Shown here piece by piece: positions 29,831-41,408 of a DNA stretch of 64,000 nt. Below the pieces are notes generated by a model. It was not told the origin of the DNA. It saw only the letters and a program-made list of their open reading frames with translations, and did not search any database. The position numbers were made by a program, and so were the translations under genes. Position 1 is the stretch's first letter. Every line of letters starts with the position of its first letter. This DNA is from Anaeramoeba flamelloides (lineage: Eukaryota > Metamonada > Anaeramoebidae). Location of the stretch: assembly GCA_027625915.1 (NCBI GenBank), contig JANTQA010000047.1, positions 10,602,001 through 10,666,000 on the forward strand, read 5' to 3'.

Positions 29831-32800
29831 TTATTTTTTTAAAATCTTTGTACTCAAATTTTTGGATAAATTCTGATTTATATTCAATAAAATATTTTGT
29901 TGATTTATAGTATTAATTGATAAATTGTTTTGATTTAAAGATATTAATTTTGAAGCATTTAATTGTTGATTATGGAGAGGAGCGAAAATTGGCAAATTTG
30001 AAATTCCAAGGATTTGGTTATTATTAGTATTAATGGCATTATTACGCAATGGGAATAAATTTGGCTGAATGGGGAGTGCTTTGATATTAGGTAAATTTAA
30101 TTTATTGTTTTGTGGAAATTGTATTGGTAATGAAGGAGTTAAAGCTATAGATGATGGGATTGTTGATAATTTAGCCGAGGAATTATTATTATTATTATTA
30201 TTGTTGTTATTATTATTTATTTGAATAATTGGTCTTGAATTAGTATTATTATTGGTTATGCTAGTATTTATTATTTTATTGATATTATTATTAATATTAA
30301 TATTATTGTTGTTGATGTTAATATTCGAGGTAGTATTGCTTTTACTCTTAATAATATCATTATCGCTATCTTTTGTTTTGCCAAGAATTTTTAATTGCTT
30401 TTTCAGATTTTCAATTCTTTCTTTTTTTTCTTCATTATCCTCTTCTTCTTGATCATCTTTCTGGAAAATTTTTTCGCTTTGAAGTTCTTTTTGTAAATTT
30501 TTTTCCAATTTTTCTGCTGTATCAAATTTATAACCTGATCCTCCATAGTTTGAACCAATTGGCTGGGACAATCCCATTTTAACTTTATTGGAATGCAATA
30601 ATTCCAATTTTTCCAATTCCTCTGGAACTTCCAATTTAGATACCCGTAAGGCTTTTGCAATTGCAGGTGCGTATTGCTCTTCATTTTTGCATATGAAGGT
30701 GACTGCTGTGCCATGATTACCAGCCCTGCCTGTTCTTCCAACGCGATGGACATAGGCTTCCAAATAATTTGGGGTATCATAGTTAATAACTAACTTTAAT
30801 TCTTTAAAATCTATTCCCCGGCTGGCTAAGGGTGTTGCTATCAAAATATTTGAAACGTTATTTTTAAAATCTGAGATGGTTCCGTCACGATCTTCTTGAT
30901 CCATACCACCATGGAAAACTAAGCAAGGGTAGCCATTCTTTAATAATGATTTCAATAGATTTTCAGATTTTTCGATTGTGTTGACGAATATTAAAATATT
31001 TCCACGATCGTACCATTCCCCTAAAATTTTTAATAAATATAAGTCCTTTTCCTGCTGTTCCATAACAATAACTTGCTGAGATACATCATCGCATACCACA
31101 GACCTCCCTCCTACAATGATTTCAATGGGCTTGTTCAAAACTTCTCTTGCAAGCGATTCAATTCTCTTTGGAAAAGTTGCAGAAAACATCACAGTTTGCC
31201 TCTGTGGTTGTATATTTTGCATAATTTTTAATATTTGCGGGCCAAATCCAAGATCAAACATTCGATCAGCCTCATCCAAAACAACATACGTAACTCTTTT
31301 TAAATTTGTAACCTTCCCATTATTTGAACATAGCAAATCGATCATCCTCCCTGGTGAACACACCACAATGTGCGCTCCTCTTTTCAAATCACCAATTTGA
31401 TTGCTCATAGATCCCCCGCCATAAACACATGCCACCTTAAGATGTAAGCTAATCGAAAATTTCCTAACCTCCTTATGAATTTGCTTTGCTAAGTCTCTTG
31501 TAGGCGCCATAATCATTGCAATGGGCCCATCTCCATTTTTTAAATCTTCCTGTGATAAAACGTGCCTCAGCAAGGGTAATAAAAACGATAACGTCTTTCC
31601 AGAACCCGTTTTTGCACACCCAATTACATCATACCCCTTCATAATAACAGGAATTGATTGGCATTGAATCGGCGTAGGTTTAAAATATTGGTGCTTTTCT
31701 AAGGAATTCATTATGGATGGGTTAAGTCCTCCTTGGCCAAATGAAGTTATAGGTCTAGGGCAAATGGAATGTGGCTTTTTTTTTTTTTTTTTTTTTTTTT
31801 TGTTCAAAAAGAAACAATGATAATGTTTAATTTTTATAATAAAATAATATTAATAATAAATTAAAAAGATAAATTTTGTTCAAGAAATATATATAAATAA
31901 AAAATTTTTATTAAAATAAATGAAGAGGTTTTGTTTGTTCTTTTTTTAAGTTTTTGTTATGTAAAAAGAAAAAAAATTCACAAAATATTTTTTTATATTG
32001 AAATTTAAAACAATTGAAATTTTTTCTGATTAGAGAAGATAAATATATTTATTTAAAGAATAAAATAAATTATTACCAAAAATTAATATTTAATATTATT
32101 GATTATTAAATATTTTATATTTTGACTATTTTTTAGAATCTCATACTTTTTCTTGAATTAATTAACTAATGATATTTTATCAATCATCATTTTTTTTTAT
32201 TAATTATTATGTAGATAAATAAATTTTGTTTTTGTTTGTTTTTTTTATATTTAAAAAAAATTAATTATTATTTTGTTTTTAATTTGAATAAATTACAAAT
32301 AAAAAAAATAATTTTTATTTTTGTTGGTTTTTATGAATTTTTTGATTTATTTTTGCTATATTTTTTATTATCAAATAAATTATTATTGATTGTCTTTATC
32401 TATAATATATATTAGATGAAAAAAAAATAATAAAAATTACATTGAAAGCATAATGAAAAAAATTATATAATTTATTATTTAATTAGTTTCTGGAAAAAAA
32501 AAAATTCCTTCGAGATATATTATAAATTACTTTTTATAATAAAACAATTATTTATTATTTTTATTTTTTTTGATTCTTGGGATCGAACAAAGGTTAAAGA
32601 AAGAAATTCATTTTAAATCGGAATTTAGCAATAATGATGAAGAAATTTTTTTTTTTTTGTTGATCAAGAAAGATTTGAATTCTTTTCTTGCAAAAGTTTT
32701 TTTCATAAGAAAAGTTATGGTTTCGGAAAAAAAAATCAAAAATAATGATTGGTATACATTACAATCTAATAAAAAAATTTTTTTTGAGAATTATAGTTGT

Positions 32801-35800
32801 AGTAGTTAACACATAGAGATTTTTTCTTGTAAATTTTTTCACTTTTTCTCATTCTATTTAACAAATATGTTAAATTCAAAAAAAAAAAAAAAAAGTATTA
32901 TGGTTAAAAAATAATTTTTTTTTTTTTTTTTATTATTTATGGGAGGAGTTATTAGCCCCTTTTGTGTGCACGAATTTCTAAATTTTTATTTAGGAATCTT
33001 ATTAAAAAAAATAATTTTTTTAAAGATTTATGAATAAAAGTCAGAAAAAAAGACTAATTATGTGTTTTTTATTTATTTTTTTTTTTTTTTGAATCAAAGA
33101 ATTTAATTTCTAACAAATAAATCACAGTTTTTAATTTATTTTTTGAATTAGATTTCAATTGAATTTAGATCATTAATAATAATAGAGATACAATCTAGAC
33201 ATTTTAACTTTCAAATGGAATAATAACATTAACATCATTAGAGGTTTTGATGATAACATATATTATCATGATATTAACAATTAATTCGCGATAATATTAA
33301 AACAATTGCGATTAGTACTACTATATCACGATAAAATCATAAAATCGCGATATTCTACATTATCGCGATAAAATAATTATCGCAAAAAAATGAAAAATTA
33401 TTTTTTTGAAATTACCTTATTAAAAAACTCTTGACTTTTACAAAGCAATGAGACTTTTACAACACTTTCTCCATTAAAAATGTTAGAACGTGTTTACAAG
33501 GATTGTTAATTGTCTTCAAGTTTTTGAAAATTTTGAAAGACAGAAAACTTTTATTAAAGGGAATTAGTTTGTTTGTAGTGGATTAAAAATTTTTTCTTTT
33601 CATTTTTTTTTTTTTAACAAAATTTAAATCTCAAACGAAAATTATGATCAAACAAATAATAACCCATTTCAGCAATTTACTTGAATATAAGATAGATGTG
33701 TTTTTTCAAAATGGAGTTGTTACCTCCATAAGTTAAATAACCAAAAAGAATAAAGAGTTATTTTATTTCTTATTGGTGATCGGTTAAACAAAAAGCGCTA
33801 AACTCTAATTCTGTTTTCTGTCCAATACAAAGATATGAGAAGAAGAATAAGAAGAAGACAAATAATTGTACAAACAATCTTGATAATTGGTGATAATGTG
33901 GCTATGGTTGCTGTGAAAGCTTTTGAAAAGTTATTCAATTCCCTCAGCTTTCCTAGAATATTGAAAATCTTTTAACCCAAGAACACATTCTTTAAAGAAC
34001 GAGTGAATGGTTGTTAGTTCTAGAAGATCTTTATTATTCAACATGATTTGTAACACCACGATTAACTGAAAAAATATTTATTTCTCTTTATTTCTTATTG
34101 TTGTTGATCTTAAAGGATAGATAGGTTTGACAACCAAATAAAATGAAAACACAATAAAACTCTTTGATCTGATCCTTGATTGGATCAAGTATCTTTTTTT
34201 TTTTTTCAAAGAATGTCTTTTTTTCACCTAATCTATTTTTTGATCAAAAAAAATTTCTTTGTTTAAAATATTTCTCAATTAGCCCAAAAACCCATCAACT
34301 ATTATATCGCGATTTTGGCATTTATCACGATATTTTGGCATTTATCACGATTTTTAAAGAATATCGCGATTTGTTATATTATCGCGATAATATTGAATAT
34401 CGCGATTTTCTGATATATCGCGATTTGATGGAAATTATCGCGATTTTTGTAACTTTATCGTGAATTAAGCATGTTATCATCAAAACCTCTATTATATTGC
34501 AATTCCTTTTTAATCACGATATTTTGTCATTTATCACGATTTTTAAATAATTATCGCGATTTGTAATATTATCGTGATATTATTGAATATCGCGATTTGA
34601 TAAAAATAATCGCAATTTTTGTAGCTTTATCGTGAATTAAGCATAGGTATCATCAAACCCTCTATTACATGTCACTATTAGATGAAATCAGATATATTAC
34701 ACAATTCATTTGTGTTTTTCACTAAGAATACAAAGCGAAAGGATAAAGAAAATGAAATCTGGTGATAATTATTATCGATTACTTCTACCACAACAAAATT
34801 ATTAGATATTTAAGTTTCTTTAGGGCCTATTGGCTTTAATGAAAGTTAAAAATACATAAAATTGGTTTGGATTTTGTTGAAAAAAAAAAATTATGGCTAA
34901 TCCAAGTTATTATTTGAAAGGAATACATCGTTAAAAAAATATTGTAATAAAAAAAAATAAATTGAACAATAGAGAAAATTAAAAAATGTTGAAAGTTGAA
35001 TATAATTGTTGTGTATTTTACTTTCATATGTTGAAATGGTTGGTTTATTTTGAATTGTTAATGTAATACAATATTAGTTAACTTTTTAAATCATTTTTTT
35101 TACGAATTTGGTAAAAAAAAAAAACTTGATCAGATTATCAGATATAAAATATCTCATTCCTATTGTTTGAAACAATAATATCTAAGGAGTTTACAAAACT
35201 AAACTAAAATTAATAATTTTTAACACAGTTAAAATAGTTAAAAGAATCAAAATAATACAATTTCATTTATTTTGGAAATAATTTCATTTAATTTGGAATA
35301 TATTTTAAATATATTTTAACATTTTTTCAATTCATTTTTTCAGTTACATAACTTTTTCGTTCGATCAAACTTTTTTCGAACATTTGATTTAAGATTAAAG
35401 TTGAGTTTTTTAAATAGATAAAACTCAAATAAAATTACTTGTTGGTGTCTAACCATTTGGCCGATTAATAATTGTTCATGAAATCTCAACAAATTTTATC
35501 AATACATTCATTTGCTGTGCACATTTCAAAATTTGAGATGACTAAACTTTTTTTGTAAAATTTGTACTTGTTTATTTTTTATTTTGTTTTTGGTATTGGG
35601 TAGTTTCAAAATTAGTTGTCATCTTGAGGATTCCCTCAATATTACAACTCTTAACGATTAATAAGCCAGATCAATATTTCCAGACTTGGAATAAACTATT
35701 TAAAAAATTTTTTTCTAAAAAGAAAATAAAACTAGAAATTAGATATTAATTTTGAATTTTTGGACTTTTGTAAAACCAACCCACTTTACCTAATGTTAAT

Positions 35801-38800
35801 GTGTATTTTGGTAAGGGGTTGTAATCAATCCCAATTCCTGGATTACAAATCTTTTTTTTTTTTTTTTTTTTTCATTATTGAAAATGGTATTTTGAAATTG
35901 TAACTTCTCACCTTCTGGTTCAATAAAGTAGCTCTAATAAAAATTGAGAAAATTAGAATAAATAATGTAAATAAAAATAAAATCAAAAGATTTAATAAAA
36001 AATTACGTCCAAGAATGTATAAGAATTCATTTTCAATTTCAACAGTTTCATTATATATTTTTGATTTAAAAACATTAAAAAAATAGATGGAGTAAATTGG
36101 CGTTTACCACAGAATAGTTCTTCCATCTACAATTTTAAAATATTTTCTTCAAATCAAAATAACCATGATGAAAATCTATCACAATTATTTCAGGTCTATT
36201 TCTTAATTGTTCCGTACTTTTTCAACAACCACAACAAGTATATTTGAAATAATTTTTTGATTTTTCTTTTTTCTTTTTGTTTTTTGATTCCATCAAAATA
36301 ATAAAAAATTGAATTTTAATTTTAATCTCAAATTTTGCAAAACAAAAAAAAAAATAAAAAACGATTTATTGTTTTGATCTATTTTATTGTAATTTGACTT
36401 TATTACTTATAAAATCTTTTCTTTATTAAAAATTATATGTATGTTAAGTTATTTTGAAAAGAGCCATTGTAAATTATAAATAATTGTTAATATTTTAATC
36501 AGTGAATGGTTCTAATTTTGTGTTTCTTCTAGAATTGATTACATAAGATTTTTTTTAACAAAAATTGGATTTTGGTATTTTTTAAAAAATTTTGAATTTT
36601 ATTGTGAAGGATTTTATGTTATGTTTTGGTGTTAGAAAAACACATTATCTGTTAAAGAGGGAATTTTGAAGTGACTAAATTTGTGTCTGACCATTCAGAG
36701 AGTATCTAAAAACAGTCATTAGAAGTATTTGAAGCTTAATTTAATTTTTTAAAAAATAGAGTAAATTTTGAATTGGAGTTTTTTTATATTTGTTTATTAA
36801 AAATTCAGAATTTCAACCTTCAAAAAAAAAAAAACAAACAATCTTCTCATTAAAATGTAATAGCCTAACTCCTTCTTTTTCTAAAGAGAGGCAAAAGTTA
36901 GTAATTTTTTTCTTTTTCTTTTTCTATTCATTTCAAAATGATTAGATCTTGTTTTTTCTATCTAAAAAAATGATCCAATATCCCAAATAAAAAATCAAAA
37001 TTGAATTATTATCTTTTTCAATTGTTTTGAATTTGTAATAATAAATCATATATTTTAATGATTTTCAATGCTAAAAAAAGGAACTTTTATTGAAAAAATA
37101 TAATAAATTGTTCATAAGTACCATCCTAAATAAACTGTTTGACCATTATAAATACATCTTTTATTTATATTTCGAAATAATGTAAAAAATCAATTTATTT
37201 CTTGGAATTGTTTTTTGATCACATTCTTTTGTTAATCAAATTAATATTGAATTTCCATTTTTGGTTTTTTTTTTTTTCATTTTTTTGTTTCGGAAAAGTA
37301 TGAATCACTAAAAAAATAAATGAAATTTATTTATTTGAAAGAAAAGTAAAAAATAATTAAAATAATCAAACTTACCTTAAATTAAAATAAAATAAACTCA
37401 AGATGTCCCTTGACATAATAAAATTAATTTTCAATTGAAAAAAAAAAAAAAAGAAATTATTATTTGTTTTATATTAAAATATAAAAAAAAGAAAAAGAAA
37501 ATCCCTTCATTTATAATTAATAAGATATATAAAATCAAAAAAAAAAAAAAAAAAAAAAAAAAGAAATAACTTACTCGAACTTTAATATTATCAAGTTTAC
37601 TCCGAAGCTGTGCTACTTCTCTATTTGTCATTTTTGTTATTTCCTGGGGCTCAACATAGAAATTTTTTTGGAGTCTTGGATATTCAATTTTGGAATGGTC
37701 AATTACAGGTAATTCCTTTCTGGAAATTTTTTGGATCATAATCACATCTTTTTGACGAAATAAACTATTCCTAGCTTCGTTATCTTGTTCATCATCATCG
37801 TCACTAAAATAACGTTCACCTAGTTTTGTTAATTGAAAATTATTTTTTTTTTTATTTTTGTTCTGATTTTTTTTGGATTTGTGTTTTTTTTTTCTGGAAT
37901 TTGTTACTTTTTTTTTTTCATTTTTTTTTTCTTCATCAACAGGATCTTCAAGTGTTTGAAGAAACAAATCTAAAGGATCAATTTCTGGTTCTTTTTTGGG
38001 TATTGGTTTAATTGTTTCTTTTTTGATTTCATTTTTATTATTTGATTTTTCTGGAAAGCCCAGTTTGTTACTATTACTTCGTACTTTCGTTTTTTGTATA
38101 CTAGTACTTTTTTCCTTTAGTTTTGCTTTTTTTTCTTTCCATTCCTTTAATTTTTGTAAACGGAGAAGCTTTGATTTTAAATCATTACTGACTGTACTTT
38201 TTCCAACTTCAAAATTGTTTGAGTCTTCCTTGTTCTTTGGCTTTTCAATTTCTATTTTAATTTCTCGCTTTTCTTTTGATTGAGATCGCTTGTGTTTTTT
38301 TTCAAGGTCTTTTTCCTTGTTATACCTTCTTTTTTTATGACTGTTTCTTTGATTAGAGCTAAGTTGATCAAACCGTTCTTGTTCTCGTTCTCGTTCTCGT
38401 TCTCTTTGTAGTTCTCTCTTTGTGTCTTTATCCCTTGTACATTCTCTTTTTCTTTTTCTTTCCATTTCTCTGTCTTTTTCTCTTTCTCTTTTTTTCTTTC
38501 TTTCTCTTTCTCTTTCTCTTTCTCTTTCTCTTTCTCTTTCCTTTTCTTGATCTCTGTTTCTTTCTCTTTCTTTTTTTATTTTTCTTTTCCTTTCCCTTTC
38601 TTTTTCTCGATCTCTATCTTTTTTTCTTTCTCTTTCCTTGCTTCTGTCTCTGTCTCTGTCTCTTTCTCTTTCCCTGTTCTTGTCTCTATCTCTGTTTCTT
38701 TCTTTTTTATAATCTTTTGTTCTTTCCCTTTTTCTTTCACGTTCTCTTTTACGTTCCCAATCCCCTTCTCTTGATCTTTTTTTTTCATGTTCTCGATCCC

Positions 38801-38870
38801 GTTCTCTTGGTCTTTCTTTTTCATACTCTTTGCTTCTAGAATTCCTACTTTTGTAGTAACTCATATTCAA
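29831..38870 (-). CDS. DDX46: PRP5/DDX46 spliceosomal DEAD-box helicase, two exons
   Basis: Exon 1 (38870-37575, 432 codons) and exon 2 (31774-29831) join in phase 0 to give about 1079 residues; human DDX46 is of similar length. Family knowledge: Prp5/DDX46 is the ATPase that lets U2 snRNP pair with the branch site and links U2 to SF3b. Exon 1 carries a huge Arg/Glu/Asp/Lys repeat domain (about 1-165), the SF3b-contacting DPLD motif (about 297-300), an acidic patch and VIDHSKIEYPRLQKNFYVEP, a hallmark just before the helicase core. Exon 2 starts SICPRPITSF and contains the Q motif (463-471), AKTGSGKT (486-493), DEAD (599-602), SAT (630-632) and HRVGRTGRAG (775-784). The segment GGRSVVCDDVSQQVIV is diagnostic of the DDX46 branch. 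The C-terminal 170 residues are Asn-rich. The poly-Lys that would precede PHSIC, and the Phe-rich run after exon 1, are translated intron. Confidence 0.93.
31775..37574 (-). other. 5800 bp intron of DDX46
   Basis: The donor on the sense strand is a consensus GTAAGT directly after the KVR codons. The acceptor AG follows an uninterrupted run of 26 A, itself preceded by TTGTTTCTTTTTG. No coding exon is seen inside on either strand. The main content is a TA-bounded element with ATCGCGAT arrays (33239-34664). The rest is AT-rich with homopolymer runs. Support comes from exact phase and collinearity of both halves with one protein family. Confidence 0.85.
33239..34664. mobile_element. TA-bounded element with periodic ATCGCGAT arrays
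   Basis: The left end TAGAGGTTTTGATGATA and the right end, read on the other strand, TAGAGGGTTTGATGATA are inverted repeats with TA at both outer edges. The left arm holds seven ATCGCGAT-like sites (33265, 33285, 33305, 33325, 33344, 33362, 33379). The right arm holds nine (34306-34464) and is repeated in a second block of seven (34513-34636), so the right end was tandemly duplicated; an inner end lies at 34491. Spacing is 17-20 bases throughout. The middle (33390-34300) has no recognisable gene, only a 46-codon open frame at 33835-33975. It looks like a non-autonomous TA-inserting DNA transposon with subterminal protein-binding sites; the superfamily is inference. Confidence 0.7.
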
Positions 38871-40440
38871 GAAATCAGAAGAAATAAAAAGTATAAAAAA
38901 AAAATCGAAATTCTTTCAATAAAAAAAAGAAAAATGATATGTAATTGAGGAAAATATCCTTTCAAAATAAACCTATTGAAAAAAAAATGGATAGATTTAT
39001 TATTAATACTATTTGTAAAATCCAATTTCATCTATTTTCAAATATATAAATAAAAAATTGCCCAATTCAACAAAAATATTGTCTATTTTAAAAACAATCA
39101 AGTTAAAAACCGTTTAACAAACTTCCAAATTAGTGAAAAGATAATAATCTTTAACAACAAAATCCATGTTTTTTGAATAATCACTATGGTTTAATTTTAA
39201 CAAAATCAAAGCACAAAACTTTATTAAATGAAACATACCAGATCAAATATTATAGTTTTATTTTACTTTTTTCAAAAATATAATATATAGGTTACTTTTT
39301 TAAAGTTTATTACTTTTGAATCTTTGAGCAGTTAGATTATTATGATTTATGTCAGGTAAAATTTTGAATTAATTTTCAATACCCTCAACAAATGTAAAAG
39401 TTAAATTTAAAAGATAATCGACCCTAATTTCTTTTTTTTTTAACAAAAGTAAACAAGTATAAATTTTCACAAATATCAGATTAAATTTGGTTTGGTAACT
39501 CCCTTTTGAACTTTCAAGATTAAATCATTATTTTTAATAGGTATTTATTTTTTACTTACACATTTGGTTAAAATCTGTTTGTTATATTTAACCCATTATG
39601 AAAATTTAACTTCTGTTCAAAACAATTGTTTGCTCTAGAAACATAAGAAACAAACCAATAGGATGAAGTCAACATATAAACCAGAAATTCTTTTCTTTTG
39701 AATGATTTTTAAAAAAATTATGGAGACATTGAAAGATTAAAATGTAATTTTTTGAAAAAAAAAAGAGCAAAATTTAATTTTTCGAATTTTTACATTAAAA
39801 TATTACAAAATTTATAATATGAGGAAATTTAGGAAACAAAAGCAAATAATACTATTGAGCCATTTACATTAATCAAAAGATTTAACCTCTAAAGTCAATT
39901 TGAATCTGAACTATTTCGTGTATTCACATTTTTAATTGTAAATCAGAAGAAAAAACATTGGGTAATTTTTTGTATGGGTTTAATGTTGTCAACGTAGGTT
40001 ATTCACACTTCTGTAATTAATTTTCAGAAAAAAAAAAAAATGATCTTTTTAATGAGTTAGCATATACTATTGAGAATTATAAAATAAGAATAGTTTATGC
40101 TTGGGGTAAAACTGGATATGTTAACTATTGACCAAATGTTACTAAAAATCAATTAGTAAAGTACCCAAAAGTTGAATACATATATCAAAAAATGATCTGG
40201 TATTTGTATATAAAAACAAGAATTTAAAAAAATCTAGATTTCGCCATGAATTACAGTTTTAATTTCAAGATTTGCCCATCTACTTTTTTCATAATCCAAA
40301 ATTGAAAAATAACTTTCTAAAATTTGTTGCTAAATGTTGATTAGTTGTTAAAAAAAGTGCTGTATTTAACAAATTATATAATTATCCAATGAATTCATTT
40401 TACAATGTTTTTTCACATATCAGAAATATGTCGAAAATAA

Positions 40441-41040
40441 AACTAAACTCCATTTCACTCAAAGTGACAAAGTCAAAGTTTAAATTTTCAAATTTATTTT
40501 GAAAAAATCCATGAAGGTAAGATTAAGTAGAAATATCAGAAATGATAATCTCCTGATTATAATTCATATTTATATAATTAATACCTGGACTAACCATAAA
40601 TTTGAAAAAAAAATAAAATACTAAAAAAAAAATTGTTCCCTTTCATTGAAACTTCTTGTGTAAAATTTCTCAATTTCTTTTGAAAATTAAAATTAATAAC
40701 AAAAAAATTTTTTAATAGTAAATGTATTCATTTAAAAAATAACATATAAAGTATTAATTTTTTTAAAGTTAATTTAAACTTTCAAAGATTTTTTTTTTTC
40801 AAGGACTTTTTTTAAATCCAAAAAGTAAAAAGAAAAAAATATAAAAAGAAAAATGAGATAAAATACAAAAAACTAAAGAAAAAAAAAAATTTACTAAAAA
40901 AATTATCAAAACTGATTTTAATCTACAAATTGAAAATTTATTTGGAAAAGAATATTTGATAAAACTCATTAGAATATGTTCTATTTCTTCAATAAAGTTG
41001 CCCCCCTTTCAAATGGAAAAGAGTTTATTTTAAAAAAAAA
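40441..41040 (-). mobile_element. AAATAAACTC-ended element, compact copy
   Basis: Read on the - strand, the element starts TTAAAATAAACTCTTTTCCA and ends in CTTTGAGTGAAATGGAGTTT. Both ends therefore finish in AAACTC/GAGTTT, an imperfect inverted repeat. The inner blocks match the copies at 6495 and about 44510-45250. At 600 bp it is the most compact copy and may be close to the standard length. Confidence 0.6.
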
Positions 41041-41084
41041 ATTTCAAAAAATTACAATATTTTGAATGTCATTCGTTATTAAAA

Positions 41085-41219
41085 AGCTTATAATTTATTG
41101 TAAAGTAATATTTATAAGAGATTTTTTAGAGTCATTTGAAATATAAATTAATATCATTTACATCCAATTATAACATAATTTAATTCTAGACCAAACTATG
41201 GTAGACGCTAACCTCTTAA
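41085..41219 (-). mobile_element. TTAA-bounded family, end fragment
   Basis: On the - strand it starts TTAAGAGGTTAGCGTCTACC and continues through AATTATGTTATAATTGGATG and GACTCTAAAAAATCTCTTATA. These match the left 150 bases of the element at 24228 in order. The rest of the element is absent or replaced by the neighbouring repeat. Confidence 0.6.
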
Positions 41220-41408
41220 GATAAAAATAGATAAAAAAAAAAAAAAATTAATTTTTTTTAATTGTCTAAAAATATTAAAAAACAAATAATAAAATTGAAA
41301 GAATGATATATATATATATATATGTAATAAAAGCACATTTAAAAAAATAAAGAAAAGTTAAATTTTAATTTTTTGCATATTTTAAAAAATAAAAATATTC
41401 TAGTATAT

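Larger units (their letters stand above)
38871..41408. other. intergenic region, no gene seen
   Basis: 2.5 kb between the DDX46 start and the SNAPC4-like stop. It contains a reverse copy of the AAATAAACTC family (40441-41040) next to the end of a TTAA-bounded element (41085-41219), and an (AT)n run near 41306-41323. The remainder (38871-40440) is AT-rich with no structure recognised. Confidence 0.65.

Noticed and set aside
32570-32809. 79-codon open frame on the + strand in the DDX46 intron
   Set aside because: No recognisable features; composition equals the surrounding AT-rich intron.
34176-34463. 95-codon frame with repeated YRDF-like residues
   Set aside because: The repeats come from reading the ATCGCGAT arrays of the TA-bounded element in one frame. 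It is DNA-level repetition, not a repeat protein.
33265-34636. ATCGCGAT arrays as a CRISPR-like array
   Set aside because: The repeat is only 8 bases, spacers are about 10-12 bases and AT-rich, and the genome is eukaryotic. Terminal inverted repeats explain it better.
37431-37574. Phe/Ile-rich C-terminal extension of the first DDX46 frame
   Set aside because: It follows a consensus GTAAGT donor and is intron sequence read through.
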